From: Psychromonas antarctica
Lineage (GTDB): Bacteria; Pseudomonadota; Gammaproteobacteria; Enterobacterales; Psychromonadaceae
Direction of reading: 5' to 3'
NCBI RefSeq assembly: GCF_022267535.1
Contig: NZ_JAHNZV010000003.1
Span: forward strand, 1 to 64,000
DNA: 64,000 bases
The translations under genes were made by a program, and so were the position numbers. The notes beneath the pieces are model-generated. The model was not told the DNA's origin. It worked only from the letters and a program-made list of their open reading frames with translations, and searched no databases. Below are positions 7,640 through 16,963 of this stretch, one piece after another. Position 1 is the stretch's first letter. Every line of letters starts with the position of its first letter.

Positions 7640-8019
7640 GCGACCGAATTAAGGCAGTCTCAAAAGTTCAACAGCACGCACTGCTAATGTATGCTAAAGC
7701 GGCGAAACACCTGTTTCATAGAGCATGATCCATGCAACGTCCTAATGCATCATCATTCATTAATATGCTCAGCTTTTATTCCTTTCCCAATAAGGCTCTC
7801 AACAGGCTTGTCTGCAAAATATTCAAGATACATGTGTAATGTCCGGCCAACAAAACCAAGAGCGTTTAAAATCATAGCTTCAACGAGCTGACCATACGTT
7901 ACCTTTTTATCTTTACTTTGTTTGCGATGTGCTTGAACGATGATTTTTGCAATACCAATTTCTTTACACATGCCAGAGACCAGAACCAAATGGTCGATAT
8001 TTTTAATAGAATATGTCAT
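7640..8019 (-). pseudogene. IS1634-type transposase remnant, N-terminal part
   Basis: From ATG at 8019 the minus strand encodes 88 residues of the DUF4277 N-terminal domain of IS1634-type transposases, with LVEAMILNALGFVGRTLHMY and FADKPVESLIGKGI. It stops at 7753. Frameshifted continuations (DDALGRCMDHAL, LYETGVSPL, LAVRAVELLRLP) run to the right end of the IS3 element at 7639. The gene had therefore decayed or was split, and it resumes at 5985. Confidence 0.75.
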
Positions 8020-8089
8020 TGCTTATCCACCACCCAAAGATAAGTAATAGATAAAATGTGACGATCTACGTCAACTTATTTATTCTAAA

Positions 8090-8300
8090 TTAGGGGGACG
8101 CAATACTCAGTAAGTCCAAAGGTGAACAGTTTCTAAGTGTGAAGGTGATAACTAACGGGTTAAATCAAAACGTCACAACAACGAAGATGTTTGCCTCAGG
8201 GCTCTAGCTCGAAAATCAATCCTGTGGTGCAAGATTCAATAAGGGCTAAATCCTAGCGATAGAGGATTAACGCGGCGAAGTTCTCAAAAAGCCATCATGT
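8090..8300 (+). other. Structured-looking intergenic DNA, possible intron RNA fragment
   Basis: This stretch has no open frame but resembles structured RNA. It is purine-rich with GNRA-like turns (CGAAA, CGAAG) and short complementary arms such as AATCCT...AGGATT at 8250-8272. It looks like part of the 5' domain of a bacterial group II intron, without a reverse transcriptase. The resemblance is from memory and is weak. Confidence 0.25.
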
Positions 8301-8384
8301 TGTGCCTTGTCGTGATGTCTCAGCTAATGACTGATAAATGTATTTTGATTGGTAACGGGAATACTACTCAATCAAACTTGCGGA

Positions 8385-11300
8385 TTAATGATAAAAACTT
8401 ATCTTATCTCTCCCTTTACTTAGCCTATTGCTTTTACATTGTGGGCATTTTTGCTGCTGGAACATCAATTCTTTCTCGGAAGCAAAACCGCAAGTTAAAC
8501 ATTTTGTCCTTTTAGACTCATACATCGCATGATCAGCCATCTCTATAAGTTGATTGATTAGGTTCTCGATCAGATTTTTATAATCACTATTTTTGTCATT
8601 GCCACTATTTATTAGTGAAAGGATATTCTCGACTTGCAGCGCTTTGGAAATATATTGCAAATTGGAGGATAGTGTTACTATTCCGAAGCTAGATGTAACA
8701 TATAGCTTTTTATCGTTATGCAGAATATATTTGCTAGACAATGCATTCTTGACCTTTTGAGTCGCCAATAATGCCCCCTGAAGGTCTGTGTCAGGTAGTG
8801 TTATAATAAATTCTTCACCGCCATAACGTCCTATCAAATCACCAGTACGCAAGGTTTTTGTTAATGTTTCACCAACCAGTTTTAGTACCTCATCTCCCAC
8901 CTGATGTCCGTAGCTATCGTTAAAGTGTTTAAAATGGTCAATATCGAAAAAGACTAAAGAGATATCTTTAAGTGGCTTACGGTAGAGCGTGTCTTTTAAC
9001 ATGGTCAGGAACTGGCGTTTGTTGTATACGCCAGTTAACTCATCAATCATAGCGAATGCCAGTGTTTTCTTGTAGTTCATCTGCTTTTTGAGATTGACTT
9101 CGATGGTGATCAGAAATTCTTTGCGTTCGATTGGTTTTTTCAGATATTCGATTGCTCCCTCTTTTTTCCTTTCCAATATAAAATCAGCATCTGCTACGGC
9201 TGATAAAAAGATCAGTGGGATCATATTGAAAAGTTTGTTTTTGGCGACCTCTTTCTGGAACTCTTTACCATCCATATTGGGCATGTTGAAATCACAAATA
9301 ATCAAATCTGGAAGGTGTTCATACATAGCATTTAATCCTTGAATGCCATCCGTCGCTAACATAATGTTTTGATATCCAGCCAGTGTTAAGTATCTGTGAG
9401 TAATATCTCTGATCACTTTGTCATCATCAATAACCAAAATAATAGCATGCTTGCTAGTCAGGTTTTGTTCGTTTTCTTTATGATGATGAAAATGGATCGA
9501 GTAACCTGATTCTTCCTCCTGGCTACCTTCAAGCCCCAGTAGTTGGTGTAAATTCTTTTGTTTGGCTGCAATGTTTTCTCTTCTATCAAGTTCGTCAGCA
9601 GAAAACATCATTGTGCCTTTACTGAATTCAATAATGAATTTAGCACCTTTGCCTATTCCTTCTGATTCTGCCCATATTTGACCATGAAGAAATTCGATCG
9701 ATTGTTTGCAAAAAGCCAAACCTATACCAGTGCCGTGCACATTGGATTTTTCTCTACCCATTTTCGTTTGTTCAAAGCGATTAAAAATATTGGCTAAATT
9801 TTCTATCTCAATGCCTATCCCGTTATCTGTAATAGTAATTCTTAGGTAGTCTTGCGCATCTTCGCAGGAGACTGTGATGATGCCGCTGCCTTTTTTGACA
9901 AACTTAATCGCATTGGATAGGAGATTATTGAGTATCTGCTCTAGTTTTTGCGGGTCAGAATAAAAATTCGTGATATTGCAACTGTCCTGACTTAGTTGCA
10001 ATGTCACACCTTGTTTATCGGTGATCGGTTTGTAAAAGTTGAGTGTTTCCTGTAAAAAATCAGTCAGTGAAATTTCTTGGACATGCAGTTTTACGGCCTG
10101 TGCATCCATTTTTAAAAGATCTAGTAAACTATCAATAATATTATTCAGCTTCGTTCCTGATTGATAAATGCTGTTGAGATCCTGAATCAATGCTTCTTTG
10201 GGTTGATCATAATTAAGTGCAAGTTCAGCCAAATTCAAGACCACCATAAGAGGCGATCTGAAGTCATGAGTGATATTGGCAATGAAATCATTTTTTAATT
10301 TATTTAATCCTTGTAGTTGCTGATTTACAGTTTCTAACTCTTCGGTTCTTTGTTTAACTTTATGCTCAAGATTTTTATTCAGATCATCGAGCATTCGGTT
10401 ACTGTCTTCGATCTCTTTAAATAGACGGATGGTATCAAGATTTGTTCCTAGTTCCTCGCGAATAATTCTCAAGGGACGTTCGAGCATATTGTTTAGCTCG
10501 AATTTCGCTATAAAAAGACCGTAATGGCGATTGTTACAAATCAACGGGAAAACAATAAAAGTATTAGCATCACCAACAGGCCGGAGAGAGTCTGGAATGA
10601 GCTCATTAGCGGGATAAATAAGCCCCTCTTTTGGCAACTCTATCTTTTCATTATTGTAGGCATAGATCAGTTTCAACTGCTCTGTTGGAAGCTGCTCAAA
10701 TTGATAAGCGAATTGTTCCCCCTCATATAAGGCAAAATAAAAACATTTTAAGTTGCAAATGGCGGGTATTTTTTCTAATAGAGCCCCTTCAATCTCCTTC
10801 ATGCTGAACTTAGAAGAGATTATTTCCCTTATTACTTGGTTATCCCAATAGCTCTCTAATTGACCGCGATTAAAATATTCACTAAGCAGGAAAAAAACTT
10901 CATGGAAGGCTTTTTCTATTCGAGTGACGATCACCAGATCCTTATAGTCCTGTAGTAGGGCATCGTGGAGAAGGCGGCAAATTTTACGAATGCAAGTCAG
11001 ATCATCGAATTCTCTTCTCGCCCGACTAAAAATATTTTTAGAATAGTAGTCAAGCATCCCGGTCAGATTGTTGTTAAGCACGACATATTTTATAAAGGGA
11101 GGAACAACATCCGTAATGTTTCTTTGTTTGTTGCTCTCTTCTGTATTGTAGTATTTCAATTCATTGCTAATAAAAGTCGAATATTTAGTGATAATATCAT
11201 TTTCGCTGGTGTCGACTATCACCACTTTAGTACTGATCTTTTTAGTTTTATCATTACTAATGGCACTGCTGCATCCACATGATTTTCTTATTTGTAAGGT

Positions 11301-12137
11301 AGATGCAATAATTTGTCTTTCTTGCACAGTCTGTCCATGGTGTAGCTTGTATAAGGTTTCAATGCCTTGATAGGTTTGCAGATGAAAGGCTTGACTGGCA
11401 GTGGTTAGTGCAGGGTTCAAAAATTCAGCGCGTTCGATATCATCAAAGCCCGAAATTGCAATGTCACCGGGTACATTTATACCCCTCGCTTTTAACTCCG
11501 CTATTGCGGCGATTGCCATATCGTCATTCGCACAGACGATTGCATCAACCTTTATTTTTCTTTCATCCAAGAAAACACGGACAGCCTCTTTTGCGCAGCT
11601 GTGTGTGAAATTTCCCTCATAGTAGAGGTCTGCATTAAATTTTATATTGTGCAGAGCAAGTGCTTCTTTATAGCCCGCCAGTCTGGTTATGGCTTCATCA
11701 TGATTCTTAGGGCCGCCAAGATAAGCAATATTGGTGAATTTATGTTTACTAATAAAATGCGTGACGACGTCGATAATGCCCTGTTTGTTATCAATTTCAA
11801 TGCTGTGATAACCGGGTATGGAGATCGATAAACTGACTAGTGGAATATTAGTGAACGGTTCAAAAAATTTCTGCATCTGCTGATGTGTCTGGTACAGGCC
11901 AATCGATCCGGAAGCTACCATCAGTCCATCTAATTTATTAGAGTTGATCAGAGAGTAAATGACATTGTATTGACGTTCTTTGGGATTAGGGGAGTTTAGG
12001 TAAGATCCCGGATAAACGAAGAGGTCACTTTTAAGCTTTTCACACGATCGAATTGCACCGTGTAAGGACGATGAATAGTAATAGCCTTCTAAATTAATAT
12101 CATCTAAAACAAATCCAAAGGTGAGACGTTTTTTCAT
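8385..12137 (-). CDS. LacI-sensor hybrid histidine kinase / receiver / diguanylate cyclase
   Basis: A 1250-residue cytoplasmic protein with no signal peptide or membrane segment. In order it has: a LacI-type ligand-binding fold without the HTH (residues about 5-285, ending in the typical RKSCGC); a helical and GAF-like linker (to about 560); a coiled coil; HisKA with ITHDFRSP near 623; an HATPase with DNGIGI and GTGIGLAF; a receiver domain with aspartate near 948 in CDFNMPN; a GGDEF domain with RYGGEEF near 1105; and a C-terminal CxxC-x(n)-CxxC zinc-ribbon-like pair (CLTC near 1212, CPQC near 1231). The kinase and cyclase residues look intact. It probably couples a sugar-like ligand to phosphorylation and cyclic di-GMP. 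No ligand or partner is evident from its neighbours, and no strong ribosome site precedes the ATG. Confidence 0.9.
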   Translation of the reverse strand: MKKRLTFGFVLDDINLEGYYYSSSLHGAIRSCEKLKSDLFVYPGSYLNSPNPKERQYNVIYSLINSNKLDGLMVASGSIGLYQTHQQMQKFFEPFTNIPLVSLSISIPGYHSIEIDNKQGIIDVVTHFISKHKFTNIAYLGGPKNHDEAITRLAGYKEALALHNIKFNADLYYEGNFTHSCAKEAVRVFLDERKIKVDAIVCANDDMAIAAIAELKARGINVPGDIAISGFDDIERAEFLNPALTTASQAFHLQTYQGIETLYKLHHGQTVQERQIIASTLQIRKSCGCSSAISNDKTKKISTKVVIVDTSENDIITKYSTFISNELKYYNTEESNKQRNITDVVPPFIKYVVLNNNLTGMLDYYSKNIFSRARREFDDLTCIRKICRLLHDALLQDYKDLVIVTRIEKAFHEVFFLLSEYFNRGQLESYWDNQVIREIISSKFSMKEIEGALLEKIPAICNLKCFYFALYEGEQFAYQFEQLPTEQLKLIYAYNNEKIELPKEGLIYPANELIPDSLRPVGDANTFIVFPLICNNRHYGLFIAKFELNNMLERPLRIIREELGTNLDTIRLFKEIEDSNRMLDDLNKNLEHKVKQRTEELETVNQQLQGLNKLKNDFIANITHDFRSPLMVVLNLAELALNYDQPKEALIQDLNSIYQSGTKLNNIIDSLLDLLKMDAQAVKLHVQEISLTDFLQETLNFYKPITDKQGVTLQLSQDSCNITNFYSDPQKLEQILNNLLSNAIKFVKKGSGIITVSCEDAQDYLRITITDNGIGIEIENLANIFNRFEQTKMGREKSNVHGTGIGLAFCKQSIEFLHGQIWAESEGIGKGAKFIIEFSKGTMMFSADELDRRENIAAKQKNLHQLLGLEGSQEEESGYSIHFHHHKENEQNLTSKHAIILVIDDDKVIRDITHRYLTLAGYQNIMLATDGIQGLNAMYEHLPDLIICDFNMPNMDGKEFQKEVAKNKLFNMIPLIFLSAVADADFILERKKEGAIEYLKKPIERKEFLITIEVNLKKQMNYKKTLAFAMIDELTGVYNKRQFLTMLKDTLYRKPLKDISLVFFDIDHFKHFNDSYGHQVGDEVLKLVGETLTKTLRTGDLIGRYGGEEFIITLPDTDLQGALLATQKVKNALSSKYILHNDKKLYVTSSFGIVTLSSNLQYISKALQVENILSLINSGNDKNSDYKNLIENLINQLIEMADHAMYESKRTKCLTCGFASEKELMFQQQKCPQCKSNRLSKGRDKISFYH

Positions 12138-12752
12138 GTTGTACCAAACTTAGCCATATAAAATAGGGGGCTTGTGAAATTATAAATAAGGATATCCAGT
12201 TCTATCTTGTAATTATTGAATGCACCGGTGCAAGTATGTCTCTCATTTTTGCAAAAGCCATTTTGGAAAATATTCTTCGCTGTGAAATTCCAGATAACGT
12301 TTATTAATATACGCTTTAGGAAGTCGCTAATAAAAGTAAATTTAATCAATCGTATGAATCTAACAATTCCAAAGCTACACCGCTTTAATGTTATAAATAC
12401 CCTATCATCTTATTGAAATTAATATGCATTATAAGTTTAATGTCTATATTAAATTGTGAACTTGAGTAAAAATTGTGGATGTGGGGGCTCTCGTATTGCG
12501 GCTTTTTATATTTTTCCGAATGTGATCTAATGCACTGCCTACGTTAATATGGCAAATGAAGGTACACGTTTACTTGATTTATGGGAATAACGTTGGTGCT
12601 GTTTATCAAATTCGGATTAAGCTAAACCTGGTAGGTAGTTCTTAGCAGTATTAGTCACGCTCAATAACATGTAAATTAGCCGCAGTTTATTGAGCGTTTA
12701 GCTTTTAATTTAGCTATAATTGAGAGCATAAGTATTTAACGCTGAATTTATT
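12138..12752. other. Intergenic region between the hybrid kinase and lrgA
   Basis: About 615 bases without a credible gene, serving divergent promoters. Near 12609-12632 a segment ending in AAGCTAAAC resembles the arm of the repeat element at 28121-28328; the match is short. A strong inverted repeat at 12657-12697 is listed separately. Confidence 0.5.
12657..12697. promoter_or_regulatory. 11-base inverted repeat upstream of lrgA
   Basis: ACGCTCAATAA pairs perfectly with TTATTGAGCGT across a 19-base loop, ending 55 bases before the lrgA start. There is no T-run, so a protein-binding operator or a leader hairpin is more likely than a terminator. Confidence 0.5.
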
Positions 12753-13163
12753 ATGAAATTTATTAAGAAGAGCCTCAAGCAACTCCAAGGTTGCGATCTA
12801 TTCACTATAACGATTGAATTTTTGCGCGGATTTATAATTATTCTGCTTTTTCTCGTTTTCGGTAAGCTGATCAGCGCGTATTTACCTATCCCTTTCCCTG
12901 CCAGTATTATTGGTTTAATTCTACTCTTTAGCGCATTATCAACTTCGTTAGTTAAGGTTGAGTGGGTAATGATGTCAGGGCATTTTATTTTAAAATATAT
13001 GGCTTTGCTGTTTATTCCTATCGGGGTGGGCTTGCTTAATTATTTTGATCTTATTATTAGTCATTGGTCGGTTATTGTATTTTCTTTACTTTTTACCACG
13101 CTATTTATTATGCTTTTAGTGGGCCATTTTTATCAGCATATGAATAAACATAAGGAGAGCTGA
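12753..13163 (+). CDS. lrgA: CidA/LrgA family membrane protein
   Basis: A 136-residue protein of the CidA/LrgA holin-like family with four predicted membrane helices. Its PIPFPASIIGLILL segment (near residue 50) is the family signature. In other bacteria the LrgA/LrgB pair affects murein hydrolase activity and carries small organic acids such as pyruvate. It is one base from the next gene, so the two are an operon. The N-terminal 25 residues are hydrophilic and the ATG lacks a strong ribosome site. Confidence 0.88.
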   Translation: MKFIKKSLKQLQGCDLFTITIEFLRGFIIILLFLVFGKLISAYLPIPFPASIIGLILLFSALSTSLVKVEWVMMSGHFILKYMALLFIPIGVGLLNYFDLIISHWSVIVFSLLFTTLFIMLLVGHFYQHMNKHKES

Positions 13164-13164
13164 T

Positions 13165-13845
13165 TTGTTTTTCTACCTTGCTTTGCCGCTCACTATCGCT
13201 GTTTTCTTTGTCTGTAAATATCTCTATTCGGTCAAGCCATGGGCTATTTTAAACCCTGTCTTGTTGTCTATTTTGTTTTTGATATTGATCCATTATCTAT
13301 TTGGGCTTGACTATAGTCAGTATCAAAAAGGAACTTATCCATTAACGGCACTATTAGAGCCAGCCGTTGTTGCCTTAGCTGTGCCACTTTATTTACAACT
13401 TCACCTTCTTAAGTCAAAATTAAATTCGATTGTATTGGCTTGTCTACTGTCAGTAGTGACTGCTTTTTCTTGTGCCTTTTATATTATGCCGTTATTCGGT
13501 GCTGATCTTATTACCTCAGCTTCATTTGCCCCTCAGTCGGTAACAACTCCTATTGCTATGGCGATAAGTGAAAGTATGGGCGGTATTGTTTCTTTAACAG
13601 CTTCGATGGTGATCTTCGCGGGTATTATTGGCTCAAGTGTCGGTTTGGGCTTTTTAAATCGGGTTGGTGTGAAGGATAGGCAAGCACAGGGGGTTGCAAT
13701 AGGCTGTGCGTCTCACGCGTTAGGCACGGCCAAAGTCTTAGAAGTCGATAGTATTGCGGGAGCATTTTCCTCGGTTGCCTTGATACTCAGTGCTATTTTA
13801 TCAGCTCTATTAATGCCACTTTTTTATGCTTTTCTCTTTTCATAG
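13165..13845 (+). CDS. lrgB: CidB/LrgB family membrane protein
   Basis: A 226-residue integral membrane protein of the LrgB family with about six or seven helices. It carries the conserved FAPQSVTTPIAM segment near residue 122 and GCASHALGTAKV near 180. It starts with TTG at 13165 behind AGGAGAG, directly after lrgA. LrgA and LrgB probably form one membrane complex. The operon ends at a bidirectional terminator shared with purN. Confidence 0.9.
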   Translation: MFFYLALPLTIAVFFVCKYLYSVKPWAILNPVLLSILFLILIHYLFGLDYSQYQKGTYPLTALLEPAVVALAVPLYLQLHLLKSKLNSIVLACLLSVVTAFSCAFYIMPLFGADLITSASFAPQSVTTPIAMAISESMGGIVSLTASMVIFAGIIGSSVGLGFLNRVGVKDRQAQGVAIGCASHALGTAKVLEVDSIAGAFSSVALILSAILSALLMPLFYAFLFS

Positions 13846-13850
13846 AATAT

Positions 13851-13881
13851 AAAAAAGCCGAAGGGATACTTCGGCTTTTTT
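13851..13881. terminator. Bidirectional terminator between lrgB and purN
   Basis: A perfect stem (AAAAAGCCGAAG with CTTCGGCTTTTT) with a five-base loop and T-runs on both strands serves the convergent lrgAB and purMN transcripts. Confidence 0.9.
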
Positions 13882-13900
13882 CATCTATTACAGCTGATTG

Positions 13901-14566
13901 TTAATCCGCGGCATAACCATTTTTTGGTAATATTTCACCATCAAGTACTGCTTGGTTATTCACATTCATCAGTAAACGGCCGGATAAAAACCATTGCGCC
14001 GCTAGGGGGTAAATCAAATGCTCTTGGGTTAATACTCGCTCGACGAGATCATTCGCACTATCTTCTGCAAAAACAGGTACGTTTGCTTGTAGCACGGTTG
14101 GACCGCTATCTAACTCTGCAGTCACAAAGTGAACGCTTGCACCATGGTCGCTATCACCTGCATCAATAGCACGTTGATGTGTATTGATACCTTGATATTT
14201 AGGTAATAACGATGGGTGGATATTGAGTATTTTACCCTGATATTTATCAACAAATTGCGCACTTAAAATACGCATAAATCCAGCCATTAAAATAAGATCT
14301 GGCTGAAATTTATCAATGGCGGTGCTTAATAAAGTGCCGTACTGCTCGCGCGTACTAACTCCTTTGCTCAGCACAACCTGATTGGCAATTCCAGCGTCAA
14401 CAGCTCGTTGCAATCCATATGCATTTTCTGTATTACTTAATACAGCTGTAATCTCAATCTTATGGTTGTTAAGCTCTTTATTATGTAACTTATCAATAAG
14501 CGCTTGCAGGTTAGTGCCATTACCAGAGATAAGAACTACAATTTTTTTAATCGGTAAAATTGCCAT
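13901..14566 (-). CDS. purN: Phosphoribosylglycinamide formyltransferase PurN
   Basis: PurN transfers a formyl group from 10-formyltetrahydrofolate to GAR in purine synthesis. The N-terminal LISGNGTNLQALID is the phosphate-binding region. The catalytic Asn-His appear in NIHPSLLPKYQG and the Asp in TAELDSGPTVLQ. At 221 residues it is close to the E. coli enzyme (212). It lies six bases downstream of purM, forming the usual purMN operon. Confidence 0.96.
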   Translation of the reverse strand: MAILPIKKIVVLISGNGTNLQALIDKLHNKELNNHKIEITAVLSNTENAYGLQRAVDAGIANQVVLSKGVSTREQYGTLLSTAIDKFQPDLILMAGFMRILSAQFVDKYQGKILNIHPSLLPKYQGINTHQRAIDAGDSDHGASVHFVTAELDSGPTVLQANVPVFAEDSANDLVERVLTQEHLIYPLAAQWFLSGRLLMNVNNQAVLDGEILPKNGYAAD

Positions 14567-14572
14567 AAGCGC

Positions 14573-15613
14573 TTAGTTAATCTCTACTTGTGCTTCATTT
14601 TCAGTCGCATTTTCGATATGACCCAGTACCCAAGCGTTTTCTCCTTGTGCAGTCAAAATTTCAACCGCTCTTTCTTTTTCAGAAGCAGGTACAACGATCA
14701 TAAGACCTACACCACAGTTAAAAGTGCGGTACATCTCTTCAGTTTTGACATTACCATTTTCTTGTAGCCAGTTGAAAATAGCAGGCCATTGCCAACTTTT
14801 TCCATCAATAACAGCCTTACTGCCTTTCGGTAATACACGTGGGATATTTTCCCAGAAACCACCGCCTGTAATATGAGAAATAGCATGAACAGGACAGTTT
14901 TTAATTAATTCCAATGCTGATTTAACGTAAATTTTAGTTGGGATTAATAATGTTTCTCCCAGAGTTGAATCACCAAATGGAGCGTTTGTATCCGCTTTTG
15001 ATACTTCCAAAATTTTACGAACCAGTGAATAACCATTTGAGTGAGGGCCACTTGAGCCAACAGCAATCAGTGCGTCACCTGCGGCTACTTTAGAGCCATC
15101 AATAACATCTGCTTTTTCAACAACACCAACACAAAAACCTGCGATATCATAATCGTCGCCTTCATACATCCCTGGCATTTCAGCGGTTTCACCACCGATA
15201 AGTGAGCAGTTAGAAAGCTCACAACCGACACCGATACCTGTAACAACATCGACTGCGACATCTACGTCCAGTTTACCCGTGGCGTAGTAATCTAAGAAAA
15301 AGAGGGGTTCAGCGCCTTGAACGATAAGATCGTTAACGCACATTGCGACTAAATCAATACCAACAGTATCATGCTTTTTAAGGTCAATTGCCAAACGCAG
15401 CTTTGTACCGACACCGTCAGTACCTGCAACTAATAAAGGCTCTTTATATCCTGAAGGTAGTTGACATAATGCACCAAAACCACCTAAACCACCCATTACC
15501 TCAGGGCGTTTAGTACGTTTTGCTACACTTTTTATACGTTCAACTAATGCTGTGCCCGCATCAATATCAACGCCAGCATCTTTATAGCTTAAAGAGGTTT
15601 TTTCGTTGCTCAC
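14573..15613 (-). CDS. purM: Phosphoribosylformylglycinamidine cyclo-ligase PurM
   Basis: PurM closes the imidazole ring to make AIR, using ATP. The sequence aligns with E. coli PurM from [16 protein letters not shown] onward, including [12 protein letters not shown] and [12 protein letters not shown] chose the GTG at 15613: it yields the standard N-terminus, 346 residues, and GAGGA about seven bases upstream. An in-frame ATG at 15619 touches the ribosome site, and a TTG at 15628 is further out. It is the first gene of purMN. Confidence 0.95.
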   Translation of the reverse strand: MSNEKTSLSYKDAGVDIDAGTALVERIKSVAKRTKRPEVMGGLGGFGALCQLPSGYKEPLLVAGTDGVGTKLRLAIDLKKHDTVGIDLVAMCVNDLIVQGAEPLFFLDYYATGKLDVDVAVDVVTGIGVGCELSNCSLIGGETAEMPGMYEGDDYDIAGFCVGVVEKADVIDGSKVAAGDALIAVGSSGPHSNGYSLVRKILEVSKADTNAPFGDSTLGETLLIPTKIYVKSALELIKNCPVHAISHITGGGFWENIPRVLPKGSKAVIDGKSWQWPAIFNWLQENGNVKTEEMYRTFNCGVGLMIVVPASEKERAVEILTAQGENAWVLGHIENATENEAQVEIN

Positions 15614-15782
15614 TTGCATTCCTCGCAAAATTTAAAAGCGGTTGTCGCTTTTATTGAATTTATAACTGCACGTATTTTAGCATTTATACGAGCAGGATCT
15701 AATTATTTATGGGGTGATTTTAAATTTTAAGGTGAATATTCTATAAATTAATAGGGATATTGCATTTTAATGGAAATTAAGT

Positions 15783-15798
15783 GGCACTTCGTTTGCTC
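15783..15798. promoter_or_regulatory. Possible PurR-type site upstream of purM
   Basis: Read on the minus strand the site is GAGCAAACGAAGTGCC. Its left half GCAAACG matches the PurR consensus (ACGCAAACGTTTTCNT), but the right half is poor. The position 170 bases upstream of purM is rather far. Confidence 0.25.
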
Positions 15799-15898
15799 AA
15801 TTTGATGGGTTTAGCAACTTAATTGTCATTATCATCTTGCAATAGAATTAGATCTGCTTATGATCTAATTTTATTGTTGCAAATAGGTAGTTAAATTA

Positions 15899-16951
15899 AT
15901 GTCATTGGTTTTCTTCGCACGTAGTTTATTTATCTTGTTTTTTTCATTTAGCAGTTTGCTTTTTGCGGCGCAGTTCGATAATCCTTATCAGGGCAATATT
16001 ATTGCCGAGAAACAAAGCGAAAGTGAGTTAAAAGAGTTGGCATTGAAACAAGTGCTAGTTAAAGTCTCTGGAAATGTGAAAATTGCAGATCTTGTTGGTA
16101 CGGATCTACTTAATCAAACAAACAGTCTATTGTCTCAATATGGTTACCATGTTTTTCAAAATGATCGTTATTTTATGGCCGTATTTGATAGTCGAAAAAT
16201 TAATGAAGCATTACAATCTATGCAACAGCCGATTTGGGGCGATACAAGGCCAACGACTCTGGTGTGGTTAATTGAAGATAGTGGCAGTGATCGACAACTT
16301 CTTTCTGACAATATGGTTAACTTCAGCACGGATTCTGAATTATCTTCGGTACTTCAAGAAGAACAGCGCAGCCGGGGGATTGCATTGCAATTTCCAATAA
16401 TGGATTTAGAAGATAATTTAGCTTTATCTTTATCAGACATTTCAGGTCGCTTTTATGGACCAATAGCAACCGCCTCTCAGCGTTATGGAGCCAATCATTT
16501 CGTGATTGCTAATTTAAAACAAACTAATGCAGATATATGGTCTCTCGCTTGGGAGTTGGTTAAATATAATTCCCTTAGTAAGCAAACTGAAGTATTGTTT
16601 TCTAAGAATGCTAAGGGCAGCAAAACGATACTACTTTCTGCAATGGTCGGTGATACGGCTGATTATTATGCGAGCCAATATGCTATTTTAGAAAATCAAA
16701 CTGAAAATTTTTCGCAGACTATTTATGTTAGCGGTATTAACTCCTTAGTGCAGTTAACAGAGCTTAATAAAGTACTATCTAGCTTATTGGCAATTGCTTC
16801 ATTTGAAATCGCTGAAGCAGATGGTAGCCAAGTTACTGTCAATATTAAAATTAATGGTGGGTTGGCGAGTTTTAAAAATGGACTATTTGCACAGCCCAAT
16901 TTACAAGCCGATCTGTCTCAAAGTGACGAATTTCACTTTGACTGGCGCTAA
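15899..16951 (+). CDS. DUF2066 domain-containing exported protein
   Basis: A 350-residue protein starting with a signal peptide (hydrophobic residues about 5-22, cleavage near LLFAAQF). The rest matches DUF2066, a family of unknown function found next to hda in Shewanella and Vibrio relatives. The LALKQVLVKVSGN segment near residue 46 is typical. It lies 12 bases before hda, so the two are probably co-transcribed. The exported location makes a direct role with Hda unlikely. Confidence 0.85.
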   Translation: MSLVFFARSLFILFFSFSSLLFAAQFDNPYQGNIIAEKQSESELKELALKQVLVKVSGNVKIADLVGTDLLNQTNSLLSQYGYHVFQNDRYFMAVFDSRKINEALQSMQQPIWGDTRPTTLVWLIEDSGSDRQLLSDNMVNFSTDSELSSVLQEEQRSRGIALQFPIMDLEDNLALSLSDISGRFYGPIATASQRYGANHFVIANLKQTNADIWSLAWELVKYNSLSKQTEVLFSKNAKGSKTILLSAMVGDTADYYASQYAILENQTENFSQTIYVSGINSLVQLTELNKVLSSLLAIASFEIAEADGSQVTVNIKINGGLASFKNGLFAQPNLQADLSQSDEFHFDWR

Positions 16952-16963
16952 TTAAGGAGCCCC

